DNA from: Chitinophagales bacterium
Lineage (GTDB): Bacteria > Bacteroidota > Bacteroidia > Chitinophagales > Chitinophagaceae
Assembly (NCBI GenBank): GCA_017303455.1
Contig: JAFLBM010000007.1
Location: forward strand, 124,001-188,000
DNA length: 64,000 nucleotides
Reading direction: 5' to 3'
Shown: positions 34,454 through 43,932 of the stretch, piece after piece
Position numbering within the stretch: the first letter of the stretch is position 1
Layout of the letters: every line of letters starts with the position of its first letter
Notes under the pieces: generated by a model
Told to the model about the DNA's origin: nothing
Seen by the model: the letters and a program-made list of their open reading frames with translations, nothing else
Databases searched by the model: none
Program-made: the position numbers and the translations under genes

Positions 34454-37069
34454 TTACATACCCATTCCTTCCATGCCGCCACCATCACCACCACTCTTCA
34501 TGTTCTTTCGCTTGAATAATGACATGTCGAATTTACCAAAGCGCCAGCTGAAGTTCACTCTTACCACCTGCGGGTCACGGCGGCGGAATACATCCTGGAT
34601 AAAGAAAGGTGACTCAGAATGTACATCCGATACCCTTGTCCGGAAAATATCATTGATATTAACGGATAAAGAAGCCTGTTTATTTTTCAGGAATTCATAA
34701 CGTATAGCTGCATCAACCCCATATACCGGGCGAACATAGCCTTGTGCAGAAGTACTGGGCCCAAACATTCCTCCCATCCCACGACCTCCTCCGCCACCAC
34801 CACTTCCACCCGGGGGAAGAATTGTTTTTGACTGGTAATCACCTGATAATTGCAGGCTGAAATTCTTAGGCAGTTTGAACGTATTATTGATCTTTCCAAA
34901 CCAACTGGCAAACTGGTCCTGGTCAGGAATAGCCGGGTCAGCAATATCGATTTTCGAGGTAAACAGGTTAAAGTTGCTCGTCAGGTCCCACCACTTGGTG
35001 ATCTTATTTTTTAAAATGATCTCCAGCCCTGTTACATAGCTTGAGTTGGCATTGATATAGGTATTGATCAATTGATCTTTACCTGTCACCGGTTCCACCT
35101 GTACGATCTGGTAACGGGTGATCAGGTCGTTTGTATTTTTATAATAGAGGGATAACAGAATATTGTCTTTATTCTTGAATGTTTTTGAATACGATAATTC
35201 AAGTGAGTTAGTGAACTCCGGGTTCAACCCGGGATTTCCTTTACTCAGGTTCAGGAAGTCAGAAGAATCGGTGAAAGGAGAAAGCTGCCAGAAATTTGGG
35301 CGGTTTACTCTTCTTGAATAGTTCAATTGTAATTCCTGGTTGTTCTTTAATTTCTGGTTCAGGAACACACTCGGGAAAAAGCTGATGGGGAAATCAATAT
35401 CAAAATTTTCATTGGTTTTGGTCAGCTTACCCTGGTAATTTGAACTTTCAGCACGGAGACCTAACTGGTAACCAAAATTTTTGATACGATTGCTATAAGT
35501 AGTATAAGCTGCTATAACACGGTCCTGGCTTTCATAATTCACCTGGGAAGCAGGTTGCAGTACAAGCTGGCCATTTTCGTCTTTATAAAAAGCATTGGTG
35601 CTGACATTTTCATTAAAAGCTGCCCGGATTCCCATTTCGATTTTGGAATTCTCACCTAAAGGGTTAACAAAATCACTTTGAAAGATCAGACTTTTATTGG
35701 TTCCGTTACCGATCTGGCGTTGTTTGAATGCCTTGATAAGCGTAGTCTGATCTGTTTCATAAGAATCGGTATTCACTTCGTTATCATTATTATTTTTTCT
35801 CCTGTTAAAAGTCAGGTCAGCCGTCCATTCTCTTCCGGCTTTTGGGAAATTATGTTTTAACCCGATAGTGGTTCCAAGATTTCTGAATTCCCCATTTGTA
35901 TAGGTGGCTCTTTTGGTAAATGATGATTGAACGGGAATGCTGAGTGTATCAACGAACAGATCACTAATCGTACTGGGGGTAAACTTCCCTCTCCCAAAAT
36001 TCACACTGGCTGAAAGTGTTGTTCTGTTATTTATGAAGTAATCAAAACCCGCACGGCCAAAACCGAATTGACCATTCATGATCCCGCGATCTTTTTGGTA
36101 TAGCATATTATCAGGATCATCAACCAACGATAAACGTTCTGTATTTCCTTTACTAATTGAACGGCGTTGCATCAGGTTAGCACTGACGAATACATTGATC
36201 TTTTCCTGGCGAACATTAATATCACCGCCAAAACCCACTCTTGCACGGGAGTCAATATTAGCCCGCAGGCTTCCGTTATATCCTACTTTCCTGTTTTTCT
36301 TTAATACGATATTTAAGATACCGGCCGTACCACCGGATGCATCGAATTTGGCAGAAGGGTTGGTGATCACTTCCACACTTTCAATCGCATCGGCAGGAAT
36401 CTGGTCTAACTGCATGGTGGTGGGACGGCCATCCACAAATATTTGCGGTGCATTATTGCGCAGTGAAACATTGCCATCAATATCAACATTGATAGAAGGT
36501 ACATTCTTCATCACATCCACCGCAGTACCACCGGCAGAAACGATATTCTTGTCTACATTAAAGACCTTACGGTCGATACCCAGTTGCAAACCGGGGTTGG
36601 TGGAAGCACTAACGGTTACATTGTCCAGTATCTTTTCATCAAGGTCAATTTTAATATTGCCGAGGTCTTTATCGAGTGCATTCATCATGGCACTCATATC
36701 TCCGCCCGGTTTGATATCAAAGGAAACGTTTTGGGTAAATTCTTTAAACCCTATCACGGTGATCTTTAATTTGGAGGGACCAAAAACGGCCACATTATCC
36801 AGGCTGAATTCGCCATTGGGTTTGGTGAGCATCCCGGCTACGATCACTTCTTTTCTTTTTTTGGTAGCTGTATCCATTTTGTTCTGGAGCAGGGTAACGG
36901 AAGCATATTCGATCGGTTTACCCGATTTGGAATCGATCACCTTACCATAAAAACGGCCGGTTGGCATCTGGCCGCCGCCACCCCGGTTGCCACCGCCCAT
37001 ACCTGCCGGCTGGGCAAAGCCGATAACTGACACAAAGACAAGGGATAAGGCGAAGAACAATTTTCTCAT
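34454..37069 (-). CDS. Outer-membrane TonB-dependent-receptor-like protein (OMP_b-brl_3 type)
   Basis: 871 residues. Signal peptide (MRKLFFALSLVFVSVIGFAQ), a Gly-rich stretch, a carboxypeptidase regulatory-like domain (GRFYGKVIDSKSGKPIEYASVTLLQNK, about 38-125), a plug domain (VDVMKNVPSINVDIDGNVSLRNNAPQIFVDGRPT...GTAGILNIVLKKN, about 180-265) and a long C-terminal beta-barrel ending near residue 845. The tail is Gly/Met-rich with SGGDGGGMEGMGM. The ligand is not known. No SusD partner lies beside it, so a polysaccharide-uptake role is not indicated. Confidence 0.86.
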   Translation of the reverse strand: MRKLFFALSLVFVSVIGFAQPAGMGGGNRGGGGQMPTGRFYGKVIDSKSGKPIEYASVTLLQNKMDTATKKRKEVIVAGMLTKPNGEFSLDNVAVFGPSKLKITVIGFKEFTQNVSFDIKPGGDMSAMMNALDKDLGNIKIDLDEKILDNVTVSASTNPGLQLGIDRKVFNVDKNIVSAGGTAVDVMKNVPSINVDIDGNVSLRNNAPQIFVDGRPTTMQLDQIPADAIESVEVITNPSAKFDASGGTAGILNIVLKKNRKVGYNGSLRANIDSRARVGFGGDINVRQEKINVFVSANLMQRRSISKGNTERLSLVDDPDNMLYQKDRGIMNGQFGFGRAGFDYFINNRTTLSASVNFGRGKFTPSTISDLFVDTLSIPVQSSFTKRATYTNGEFRNLGTTIGLKHNFPKAGREWTADLTFNRRKNNNDNEVNTDSYETDQTTLIKAFKQRQIGNGTNKSLIFQSDFVNPLGENSKIEMGIRAAFNENVSTNAFYKDENGQLVLQPASQVNYESQDRVIAAYTTYSNRIKNFGYQLGLRAESSNYQGKLTKTNENFDIDFPISFFPSVFLNQKLKNNQELQLNYSRRVNRPNFWQLSPFTDSSDFLNLSKGNPGLNPEFTNSLELSYSKTFKNKDNILLSLYYKNTNDLITRYQIVQVEPVTGKDQLINTYINANSSYVTGLEIILKNKITKWWDLTSNFNLFTSKIDIADPAIPDQDQFASWFGKINNTFKLPKNFSLQLSGDYQSKTILPPGGSGGGGGGRGMGGMFGPSTSAQGYVRPVYGVDAAIRYEFLKNKQASLSVNINDIFRTRVSDVHSESPFFIQDVFRRRDPQVVRVNFSWRFGKFDMSLFKRKNMKSGGDGGGMEGMGM

Positions 37070-37190
37070 GAATCTAGAATTTAACCATTAGACGTGTAAA
37101 GGTGAACTAACTTGCTGACAGGGTTGTGACATTTGGACGAAAGGCACATGCTGCTTTACAAACGGGAGGCAGCAATGGTTCAGTTGGCTA

Positions 37191-37796
37191 TTAGCTGGTA
37201 AGAACGGTAATGGCAACCTGCACCCCGCCAATAATAAACCCGATAACGGCACCAATGATCTCCACAAAACGAAATTCCCTGGACATGATCTGGTAAAGGA
37301 TCTCTTCGAGTTTATCGGACGAGAAATTGGATACTTTCTGAATAACGATCTGCTCCAGGTCCAGTTCTGTTTTCAGGTTAGCGGCATATTGTTTCATGAC
37401 CTGGGGAAATAGTATTTCCAATTCTTTCATGAATACCTCCTTCAGCGAATTAATGGTCTTGTCACCAATGAACATGCTGAGTACCGGCATCTGTTCACTA
37501 AGCTTATGCCGCAGAAAATCATCGATGTGGTTTTCAATCATCGGCATGATCTTCTTCAGGTTTTCCGGGCTGCTGATCTTTTGTTCTATATCACTGAAAG
37601 AAAGAAATTCTGCACTTACCAGTTTGCCCAGTTTTTCGGCAAATTGTTGTTGTCTTTTGGGAAAAATTCCCTGGAAAGTGATGCCAAGAAATTTTTTTGG
37701 CTCTCTTGGATGAAACAACATTTTGATGGCCACCCAATTGGTGACCCAGCCGATAAAGGCAGAAATGACGGGGATGATCAGTAACCAGTAATTCAT
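37191..37796 (-). CDS. DUF445-family membrane protein
   Basis: 201 residues. Two hydrophobic ends (MNYWLLIIPVISAFIGWVTNWVAIKMLF and FVEIIGAVIGFIIGGVQVAITVLTS) enclose a helical soluble part with FPKRQQQFAEKLGKLVSAEFLS. WVTNWVAIKMLFHP is the DUF445 family signature. Function is unknown. The ATG at 37796 gives the membrane start; nine extra residues of the open frame are not needed. It follows tRNA-His on the same strand. Confidence 0.82.
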   Translation of the reverse strand: MNYWLLIIPVISAFIGWVTNWVAIKMLFHPREPKKFLGITFQGIFPKRQQQFAEKLGKLVSAEFLSFSDIEQKISSPENLKKIMPMIENHIDDFLRHKLSEQMPVLSMFIGDKTINSLKEVFMKELEILFPQVMKQYAANLKTELDLEQIVIQKVSNFSSDKLEEILYQIMSREFRFVEIIGAVIGFIIGGVQVAITVLTS

Positions 37797-37813
37797 ATCT
37801 GTTGGGGGTAAAA

Positions 37814-37848
37814 CAAACCCCATCTCGCCTGAGACGAGACGGGGTTGT
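37814..37848 (-). terminator. Terminator after tRNA-His
   Basis: On the minus strand AACCCCGTCTCG pairs with CGAGATGGGGTT, followed by T-rich sequence. It sits directly 3' of tRNA-His and before the DUF445 start, so the latter needs its own promoter or read-through. Confidence 0.75.
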
Positions 37849-37850
37849 TG

Positions 37851-37925
37851 GGTGGCTAACCGGGCTCGAACCGGCGACCCTCAGAACCACAATCTGATGC
37901 TCTAACCAACTGAGCTATAACCACC
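37851..37925 (-). tRNA. tRNA-His(GTG)
   Basis: A complete cloverleaf on the minus strand. The anticodon loop is TTGTGGT with anticodon GTG, the D-arm AGCTCAG...AGAGC and the T-arm GCCGGTTCGAGCCCGGT. The acceptor stem pairs with one wobble (T5-G68). An encoded G at -1 opposite C73 is the identity mark of tRNA-His. CCA is not encoded. Confidence 0.97.
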
Positions 37926-37937
37926 GTTTTGGGACGG

Positions 37938-37968
37938 CAAAAATAGGTAAAATGAGTTTTTGTAAAAA
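37938..37968 (-). promoter_or_regulatory. Promoter of tRNA-His
   Basis: The minus strand reads TTTT (37965-37968), 19 bases, TATTTTTG (37938-37945), with the tRNA starting 12 bases later. Confidence 0.6.
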
Positions 37969-38185
37969 ATAAAAGGCCGGATATGTTGCATAATTCATTG
38001 AAAACAGTTGTTCTGGATACTAATAACTGTACCAGTAGGAGCTAATTCCTGAAATGGCAAAGCGAGGGATTTTACTGCTGTTTTCCACTCATCAAAATCC
38101 TGTGTTAAAAGGAGTTAAAGGCACGAAATCCATCGTTTTTACGTTATTTTTGGTTATGCGGCAAGCATTTAAATACCTGACAAAT

Positions 38186-40336
38186 ATGAAAAGACTCCCG
38201 ATCGTAGTGTTGTTAGCATTGACAGGCTCCTTCCTGGCATTCCGTTCCATTGGAAACACCACCCACAACAGTAATCCTCCCGGCAAGTACGAACAGATCC
38301 TGCGGCTGGTTGGCGAAATGATGTCCCAGGCCCATTATAGTCCCCAGGATATCAATGATGCGTTTTCCAAAAAAGTGTTTAAAAAATTCATGGGTGACCT
38401 GGACCCGGAAAAAAATATGTACCTGCAGGCAGATATTGACCAGTTGCAGAAGAAATATGAAAACAGGATCGATGATGAGATCAAAGGTGCTGAAGCGGCG
38501 TTCTTTTTAGCGGCCGGCAAAAACTTTAACCAGCGAATGGAGGAAGTTGCCCTTGTTTATAACGAGTTCCTTTTAAAACCTTTTGACTTCACTGTTGATG
38601 AAGAAGTGGTGCTGGATGCAGATAAGCTCAGTTACCCGGCCACCGAAGCTGAAAGAAAAGAACGCTGGAGGAAAAAGTTGAAATACCTGACCCTGGAACG
38701 TTATGTTGAGTCGCTGGATATAAGAGAAAAGAACAAAGGGAAAGAAGGATTTGTGGTAAAGACCGATGAAGAATTGGAAAAAGAGGCAAGAGAAAAAGTA
38801 AAGAAACTAATGGACAGAACTTTTGACCGGTTCCGGTTCAAATTTTCTGATGATGATAAGTTCAATGTATTTGTGAATGCCATCACCACCACGATGGATC
38901 CGCACTCCGAGTTTTTCCCCCCGGTTGATAAACGATATTTTGATGAAGAAATGAGCGGCCGTTTTTATGGTATCGGCGCTTCTTTACAATATGATGAAGG
39001 TAATATCAAAGTGGCCAGTATTCTTACCGGCAGTCCTGCTGCTAAATCCGGTGAATTACAACCCGGCGATCTTATTCAGAAAGTGGCCCAGGGAAAAGAA
39101 GAGCCGACTGATCTGACCGGTTTCGTGGTAACCGATGCAGTGAAACTGATCCGTGGTAAAAAAGGAACGGAGGTCCGGTTGACCGTGAAAAAATTAGATG
39201 GTACCATTAAAGTGGTTACACTGATCCGTGATGAGATCGTACAGGATGAAACTTTTGCCCGCAGTGCGGTGGTAAAAACCACAGGCGGTAAGATCGGGTA
39301 CATTTTCCTGCCCGAGTTTTATGCTGATTTTGATAATCCAAATGGTAACCGCAGCTATATTGATGTAATGAAGGAAGTGGTGAAACTGAAGGAAGAGAAA
39401 GTGGATGGTATTGTGATTGACCTTCGTAACAATGGTGGTGGTTCTTTATATGATGTGGTGCAGATGGCCGGATTATTTATTGAAGATGGTCCTATCGTGC
39501 AGGTGAAAGACAAAGAGAATAAAGCCAGTGTATTAAAAGACAAAGACCGTAATGTTTTATACACAGGACCGCTGGCAGTAATGGTGAATGAATTCAGTGC
39601 TTCTGCTTCAGAAATATTTGCAGCGGCCATCCAGGATTATGGTCGTGGTGTGGTGATCGGAAGTACTTCTACTTATGGTAAAGGAACGGTGCAACGTAAT
39701 ATCGGGCTTGATCCGGAGACGGGATTCTCCATGTCCAACTCTGAACTGGGAACAGTGAAACTGACACTCCAGAAGTTTTACCGTATCAATGGCGGTTCTA
39801 CGCAATTGAGGGGTGTTGCTTCTGATATTGTGTTGCCTGATAACCTGGAATACCTGAAAGTAAGAGAGAAGGATGATGAAGATGCATTGCCCTGGGATGA
39901 GATCAATAAATCCCCGTATTCTGCCTGGAATGCAGGGTATGATCTGAAAACTATTCAACAGTTGAGCAGCCAGCGTTTGGAAAGCGATGTTCGTTTTAAA
40001 CTGATCAAAGAAAATACAGACTGGCTGGCCAAACAGAATGACAGGATCTATTCTCTGCAGCTTACTAAATACCGTGCTGAGCAAAAGATGATCAGGGCTA
40101 CCTTCAGCCAGTTGGAATCTTTGCTGAAATTGAAAGATGAAATTGATGTAACAGCGCTTACAGGCGAGGAGAACCGCTGGGCGAATGATAAGAACAAACA
40201 GGATCGGTTTAACCTTTGGTTGAAAAGTCTACGCAAGGATATTTATCTTGACCAGGCGGTGAAAGTGGTGAATGATATCATCGGTCAGCAAAACATAGTG
40301 AAAGCAAAATCAGAAGAACCGAAAAAGGCTTTCTGA
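38186..40336 (+). CDS. prc: Tail-specific (C-terminal processing) protease, S41 family
   Basis: 716 residues. An N-terminal membrane or signal segment (MKRLPIVVLLALTGSFLAF), a long helical DUF3340-like region, a PDZ domain (GRFYGIGASLQYDEGNIKVASILTGSPAAKSGELQPGDLIQKVAQG) and the S41 protease core with VDGIVIDLRNNGGGSLYDVV, nucleophile-serine segment VNEFSASASEIFAAAIQDYGRG and lysine in STYGKGTVQRN. It is of the E. coli Prc architecture, a periplasmic enzyme cleaving proteins from the C-terminus. The start at 38186 is chosen because a signal-like segment follows; the frame is open from 38054. Confidence 0.9.
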   Translation: MKRLPIVVLLALTGSFLAFRSIGNTTHNSNPPGKYEQILRLVGEMMSQAHYSPQDINDAFSKKVFKKFMGDLDPEKNMYLQADIDQLQKKYENRIDDEIKGAEAAFFLAAGKNFNQRMEEVALVYNEFLLKPFDFTVDEEVVLDADKLSYPATEAERKERWRKKLKYLTLERYVESLDIREKNKGKEGFVVKTDEELEKEAREKVKKLMDRTFDRFRFKFSDDDKFNVFVNAITTTMDPHSEFFPPVDKRYFDEEMSGRFYGIGASLQYDEGNIKVASILTGSPAAKSGELQPGDLIQKVAQGKEEPTDLTGFVVTDAVKLIRGKKGTEVRLTVKKLDGTIKVVTLIRDEIVQDETFARSAVVKTTGGKIGYIFLPEFYADFDNPNGNRSYIDVMKEVVKLKEEKVDGIVIDLRNNGGGSLYDVVQMAGLFIEDGPIVQVKDKENKASVLKDKDRNVLYTGPLAVMVNEFSASASEIFAAAIQDYGRGVVIGSTSTYGKGTVQRNIGLDPETGFSMSNSELGTVKLTLQKFYRINGGSTQLRGVASDIVLPDNLEYLKVREKDDEDALPWDEINKSPYSAWNAGYDLKTIQQLSSQRLESDVRFKLIKENTDWLAKQNDRIYSLQLTKYRAEQKMIRATFSQLESLLKLKDEIDVTALTGEENRWANDKNKQDRFNLWLKSLRKDIYLDQAVKVVNDIIGQQNIVKAKSEEPKKAF

Positions 40337-40351
40337 TAAAAAAATATAATG

Positions 40352-40395
40352 AACAGGGTCATCAATTATTTTATTGATGACCCTGTTTCTTTTTC
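40352..40395 (+). terminator. Terminator between prc and the DinB-like gene
   Basis: A long near-perfect stem (40352-40366 with 40373-40387) with a short loop and T-rich tail. It can also serve the convergent DinB-like gene. Confidence 0.92.
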
Positions 40396-40904
40396 TACAG
40401 GTATCTTTCTTTCAGTACATTGACATGGTGTTCAATATGCCCAACGAGTATAAATCCTATTGGTAACACATATACCGGGTTGCCGTTAGCAATGCCATTA
40501 GTTTCTAATTGTTCTGCATCAAACGAACTGAACAGAATTTCATTGGACCGGCGGGTAACTTTGAATTCCTCCACGAGGTCATCCCAGTTGCGGGTACCGG
40601 CTTTGGAGTTATCAGCATATTTGTTCTCATCAAAACCGGGTAAAGAGGCTTGTTCTTTCCGGGCAATGCAAAGCCCCCGGTACGCAAATACTCTTTCTGT
40701 ATCTATAATATGCTGCAGCATTTCTTTGATGGTCCATTTGCCTTCAGCATACCGGTATTCTCTTTTTGCTGCCGGTATGGAGGCCAGGAAAGCCGGGAAC
40801 GATACAGACTGGTTTTTTAGGGCGGTTACTACATCATCTTCTTTTACCAGGTTGATATAACGATGATAGAAAACAGTAACACGGGAAAGATCGGGTCTTG
40901 ACAT
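40395..40904 (-). CDS. DinB-family protein
   Basis: 169 residues, a four-helix DinB/YfiT-like metalloprotein. The metal-binding histidines are in EMLQHIIDTERVF and FILVGHIEHHVNVLKERYL; GKWTIKEMLQHI is the common DinB opening of helix 2. The substrate is unknown; relatives include bacillithiol and mycothiol transferases. It stands alone and converges with prc. Confidence 0.85.
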   Translation of the reverse strand: MSRPDLSRVTVFYHRYINLVKEDDVVTALKNQSVSFPAFLASIPAAKREYRYAEGKWTIKEMLQHIIDTERVFAYRGLCIARKEQASLPGFDENKYADNSKAGTRNWDDLVEEFKVTRRSNEILFSSFDAEQLETNGIANGNPVYVLPIGFILVGHIEHHVNVLKERYL

Positions 40905-41048
40905 AATAAGCAGGGTTTGATGATTTAAACAGGAAGATGAAGTTCGCTGTTTTTTAAGAATAAAGAAATACAGTTGTATAAATGGTAAAGCTGCCTGTTG
41001 TATTGATTTTGTATTTTCCGTTGTAACTTCCCTTCAAATCTTTTCCCG

Positions 41049-43850
41049 ATGCGGAAACTTTATGGTACGGTTTGTTTGCTATTGTGTACAATTCTTTTTT
41101 ATGGCCAGCAGTTTGGCGGCACACCTCCCTCACAAAAATGGAAGCAGATCAGTACGGATACGGCCAGGGTCATTTTCCCGGCGGGGATGGACAGTGCTGC
41201 AAAAAGAGTAGCTGCTGTAGTGCATTACCTGGCAGCACAACAACCGGTTTCTTTGGGTGATCAGCTGCGTAAGATCAATATCGTGCTGCAGAACCAGACA
41301 ACGGTAGGGAACGGGTATGTGGGTTTGGGTCCTTACCGCAGTGAATTTTACCTGACACCCATACTCAGCAATTTTGATGAGGGCAGTATTTCGTGGACCG
41401 ATCAACTGGCGGTGCATGAATATCGCCATGTGCAGCAATTCAATAATTTCCGGAACGGCCTTAGCAAAACAATGGGAACCTTGTTTGGTGAGGAAGGCCT
41501 GGCATTAGCGGTCAATGCGTCGGTACCTGACTGGTTTTATGAAGGCGATGCAGTATATAATGAAACGGTACTCACCAGGCAGGGCAGGGGAAGGTTGCCC
41601 TTATTTTTAAATGCTTATCCTTCCTTGTGGCAGTCCGGGAAAAAATATTCCTGGATGAAACTGCGGAATGGTTCCCTGAAGGATTATGTGCCCAACCACT
41701 ATTATCTCGGTTACCTGCTGGTGAATTATGGCCGGGAGAAATATGGGTTGGATTTCTGGACAAAAGTGACAAGGGATGCCAGTGCTTTTAAAGGGTTATT
41801 ATATCCCTTTCAAAAAGCAATCGAACGGCATGCTGCTGTGGATTATAAAACATTCCGGGAACAGGCTTTTGAGTTCTATCAAAAAAATATCGCAAGAGTG
41901 GCAGCAACAAGGGATCAGTATGTATTTCCTGTCAACAAGCAATACATTACTTCTTATTTGTTCCCTTATACGATTGGCGAAGATTCATTACTGTACCTGA
42001 AAACGACTTACCGTCATCGCCCTGCATTTTTTATCAGGGATAAAACCGGGGAGAAACAAATCCGTGTGAAAGATATTTCCATTGATGAGCAATACTCTTA
42101 CCGTAATGGTAAAGTTGTATATGCTGCTTACGAACCCGATGCAAGATGGGGGTGGAGAGATTACAGTGTGATCCGGTTGCTGGATATACAAACAGGGACG
42201 CAACGGAATGTAACCCATAAAACAAAATATTTCACACCTGATATTTCTGCCAGCGGGGAAAAAATTGCAACCGTGCTGGTGGATGCAGATGGTAAGAGTG
42301 AGATACATATTATCGCAGCTCAAGATGGGAAAGTGCTGCATGTGATAAAGTCCGCCGATATTATGCTGTTCACGGATCCAAAATTCATTGATGAAGCTAA
42401 TTTGATTACAGCAGTGCGTTTGAAGGATGGTAAAATGGCATTGGCGCATGCGGAGATCAGCTCAGGGAATATTATCCGGCTGACAACGCCTTCTTACCAT
42501 GTGCTGGGTTATCCTTGTGTCAGCGAAGGGGTTGTTTATTTTACCGCTTCCTATGCCGGTAATGATGATGTGTTTGCTTTGCAGTTAAGCGATAAAAAAG
42601 TTTTTAAGATTAGTAATGGCCCGCTGGGGAATTATTATGTGAATGTAGCCGGTGGAAAGATCAGTTGGTCTTCCTTTACTGCGGAAGGGTACCAGTTACA
42701 GCAAATGCCACTTGCTGCCATTAGCAAAACGGAAATAACAGAACCCCTGCCAACAGAAGCTGACAGTAAGTTTACTATTGCCGGAACAGAACAAGTCAGT
42801 GATATATTATTAAGTAAAGTGGGAGAAAGAGAATTTAGCACCGAAAAGTATAAGAAAGGAACAAGGTTACTGAACTTTCATAGCTGGAGACCGTATTATG
42901 AGGATCCCATTTTTACCTTCTCTTTATACGGGGAGAATGTGCTGAATACCCTGCAAACTGAACTATACTATTTGTATAACCAGGATGAGAAAACAAATGC
43001 GGTTGGATTCAGTACAGTGTTTGGGGGACTCTTCCCTTATCTCAGCCTGGGTACAGAGTATACTTTTAACAGGGAAAGAACAGTGGGTAACCGCCTGCGT
43101 CAATGGGATCAATTGGATTCCAGAATCGGGTTGAATGTGCCACTCAACTTTACTACAGGAAGAAGTTTTAAGCAGTTGAATATCGGCACTAATTATTTTT
43201 ACCGCAACGAATTCAATAAAGGGTTTTTTAAGGATTCTATCGGCAATACCGGTTTCAGTTACCTGCATCATTTTATTTCCTGGAACCAGCAGGTGCAAAG
43301 AGCAACGCAGCATATTTATCCGAGATTGGGGTATGGTATTGCATTGAACCACCGGCATGCCATTACGGATTTGGAAAGCCGGCAGTTTTCAGGTAACGCA
43401 ACTGTTTATTTACCGGGTATAATGGCAAATCATAACCTGGTGCTGACAGGCAGTTTTCAACAGGTGGATACACTGAATACAGTTTTCTCCAACCGGTTTG
43501 CCTATGCAAGAGGGTATACCGGGAGGTATTTTTCAAGAATGTGGCGGCTTTCTGCCAATTATCATTTCCCGGTCTGGCATACTGATTTTGGCTTTGCCAA
43601 CATTCTGTACCTGCAGCGGATCAGGGCCAATGCCTTTTATGATTTTACCAAAGTATATTCAAGAGATAAAACACAAACAAGGGACCAGCGCAGTGTGGGC
43701 GGCGAGATCTTTGTTGACACCAAATGGTGGAATCAATACCCGCTGACATTTGGGTTCCGGGTCAGCCGGCTATTAGACAGGGACCAGTTTGACGGATTTA
43801 AAGGAACTGTTTTTGAACTGGTGCTGCCGGTGAGTATTTTGCCCAGGTAA
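41049..43850 (+). CDS. Probable gluzincin-type metallopeptidase with propeller-like middle and C-terminal beta-barrel
   Basis: 933 residues: signal peptide MRKLYGTVCLLLCTILFYG; a first domain (about 25-290) with an HEYRH zinc motif (His123, Glu124, His127) followed 37 residues later by WFYEGDAVYNET (Glu165), the pattern of peptidase MA-like gluzincins; a middle region of about 300 residues of repeated strands (IRVKDISIDEQYSYRNGKVVYAAYE, SASGEKIATVLVDADGKSEIHII) resembling a TolB/WD-type propeller; and a C-terminal part from about residue 620 with amphipathic strands (FGGLFPYLSLGTEYTFNRERTVG, HNLVLTGSFQQV) ending FELVLPVSILPR, consistent with an outer-membrane barrel. No T9SS signal. Function unknown; the domain calls are from patterns only. 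Confidence 0.65.
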   Translation: MRKLYGTVCLLLCTILFYGQQFGGTPPSQKWKQISTDTARVIFPAGMDSAAKRVAAVVHYLAAQQPVSLGDQLRKINIVLQNQTTVGNGYVGLGPYRSEFYLTPILSNFDEGSISWTDQLAVHEYRHVQQFNNFRNGLSKTMGTLFGEEGLALAVNASVPDWFYEGDAVYNETVLTRQGRGRLPLFLNAYPSLWQSGKKYSWMKLRNGSLKDYVPNHYYLGYLLVNYGREKYGLDFWTKVTRDASAFKGLLYPFQKAIERHAAVDYKTFREQAFEFYQKNIARVAATRDQYVFPVNKQYITSYLFPYTIGEDSLLYLKTTYRHRPAFFIRDKTGEKQIRVKDISIDEQYSYRNGKVVYAAYEPDARWGWRDYSVIRLLDIQTGTQRNVTHKTKYFTPDISASGEKIATVLVDADGKSEIHIIAAQDGKVLHVIKSADIMLFTDPKFIDEANLITAVRLKDGKMALAHAEISSGNIIRLTTPSYHVLGYPCVSEGVVYFTASYAGNDDVFALQLSDKKVFKISNGPLGNYYVNVAGGKISWSSFTAEGYQLQQMPLAAISKTEITEPLPTEADSKFTIAGTEQVSDILLSKVGEREFSTEKYKKGTRLLNFHSWRPYYEDPIFTFSLYGENVLNTLQTELYYLYNQDEKTNAVGFSTVFGGLFPYLSLGTEYTFNRERTVGNRLRQWDQLDSRIGLNVPLNFTTGRSFKQLNIGTNYFYRNEFNKGFFKDSIGNTGFSYLHHFISWNQQVQRATQHIYPRLGYGIALNHRHAITDLESRQFSGNATVYLPGIMANHNLVLTGSFQQVDTLNTVFSNRFAYARGYTGRYFSRMWRLSANYHFPVWHTDFGFANILYLQRIRANAFYDFTKVYSRDKTQTRDQRSVGGEIFVDTKWWNQYPLTFGFRVSRLLDRDQFDGFKGTVFELVLPVSILPR

Positions 43851-43861
43851 TTTAAGAGAAT

Positions 43862-43926
43862 CCCACAAAGACGCTAAGTGCACAAAGCTCTTTGAGTACA
43901 ACTTTGTAAGCCTGTGTCTTTGTGGT
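43862..43926. repeat. Palindromic CACAAAG/CTTTGTG intergenic repeat, probable bidirectional terminator
   Basis: CCACAAAGAC (43863-43872) pairs with GTCTTTGTGG (43916-43925); inner CAAAG and CTTTG blocks add further pairing. It fills the gap between convergent genes and resembles a dispersed CACAAAGACAC-type sequence I know from many bacterial genomes. Confidence 0.6.
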
Positions 43927-43932
43927 AAAAAA

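Noticed and set aside
36078..36950. 290-codon plus-strand frame inside the TonB-receptor-like gene
   Set aside because: It is a shadow of the minus-strand gene, without family resemblance or start signals.
34454..37069. Polysaccharide-utilisation (SusC/SusD) locus
   Set aside because: There is no SusD-like gene or glycoside hydrolase beside the receptor-like gene.
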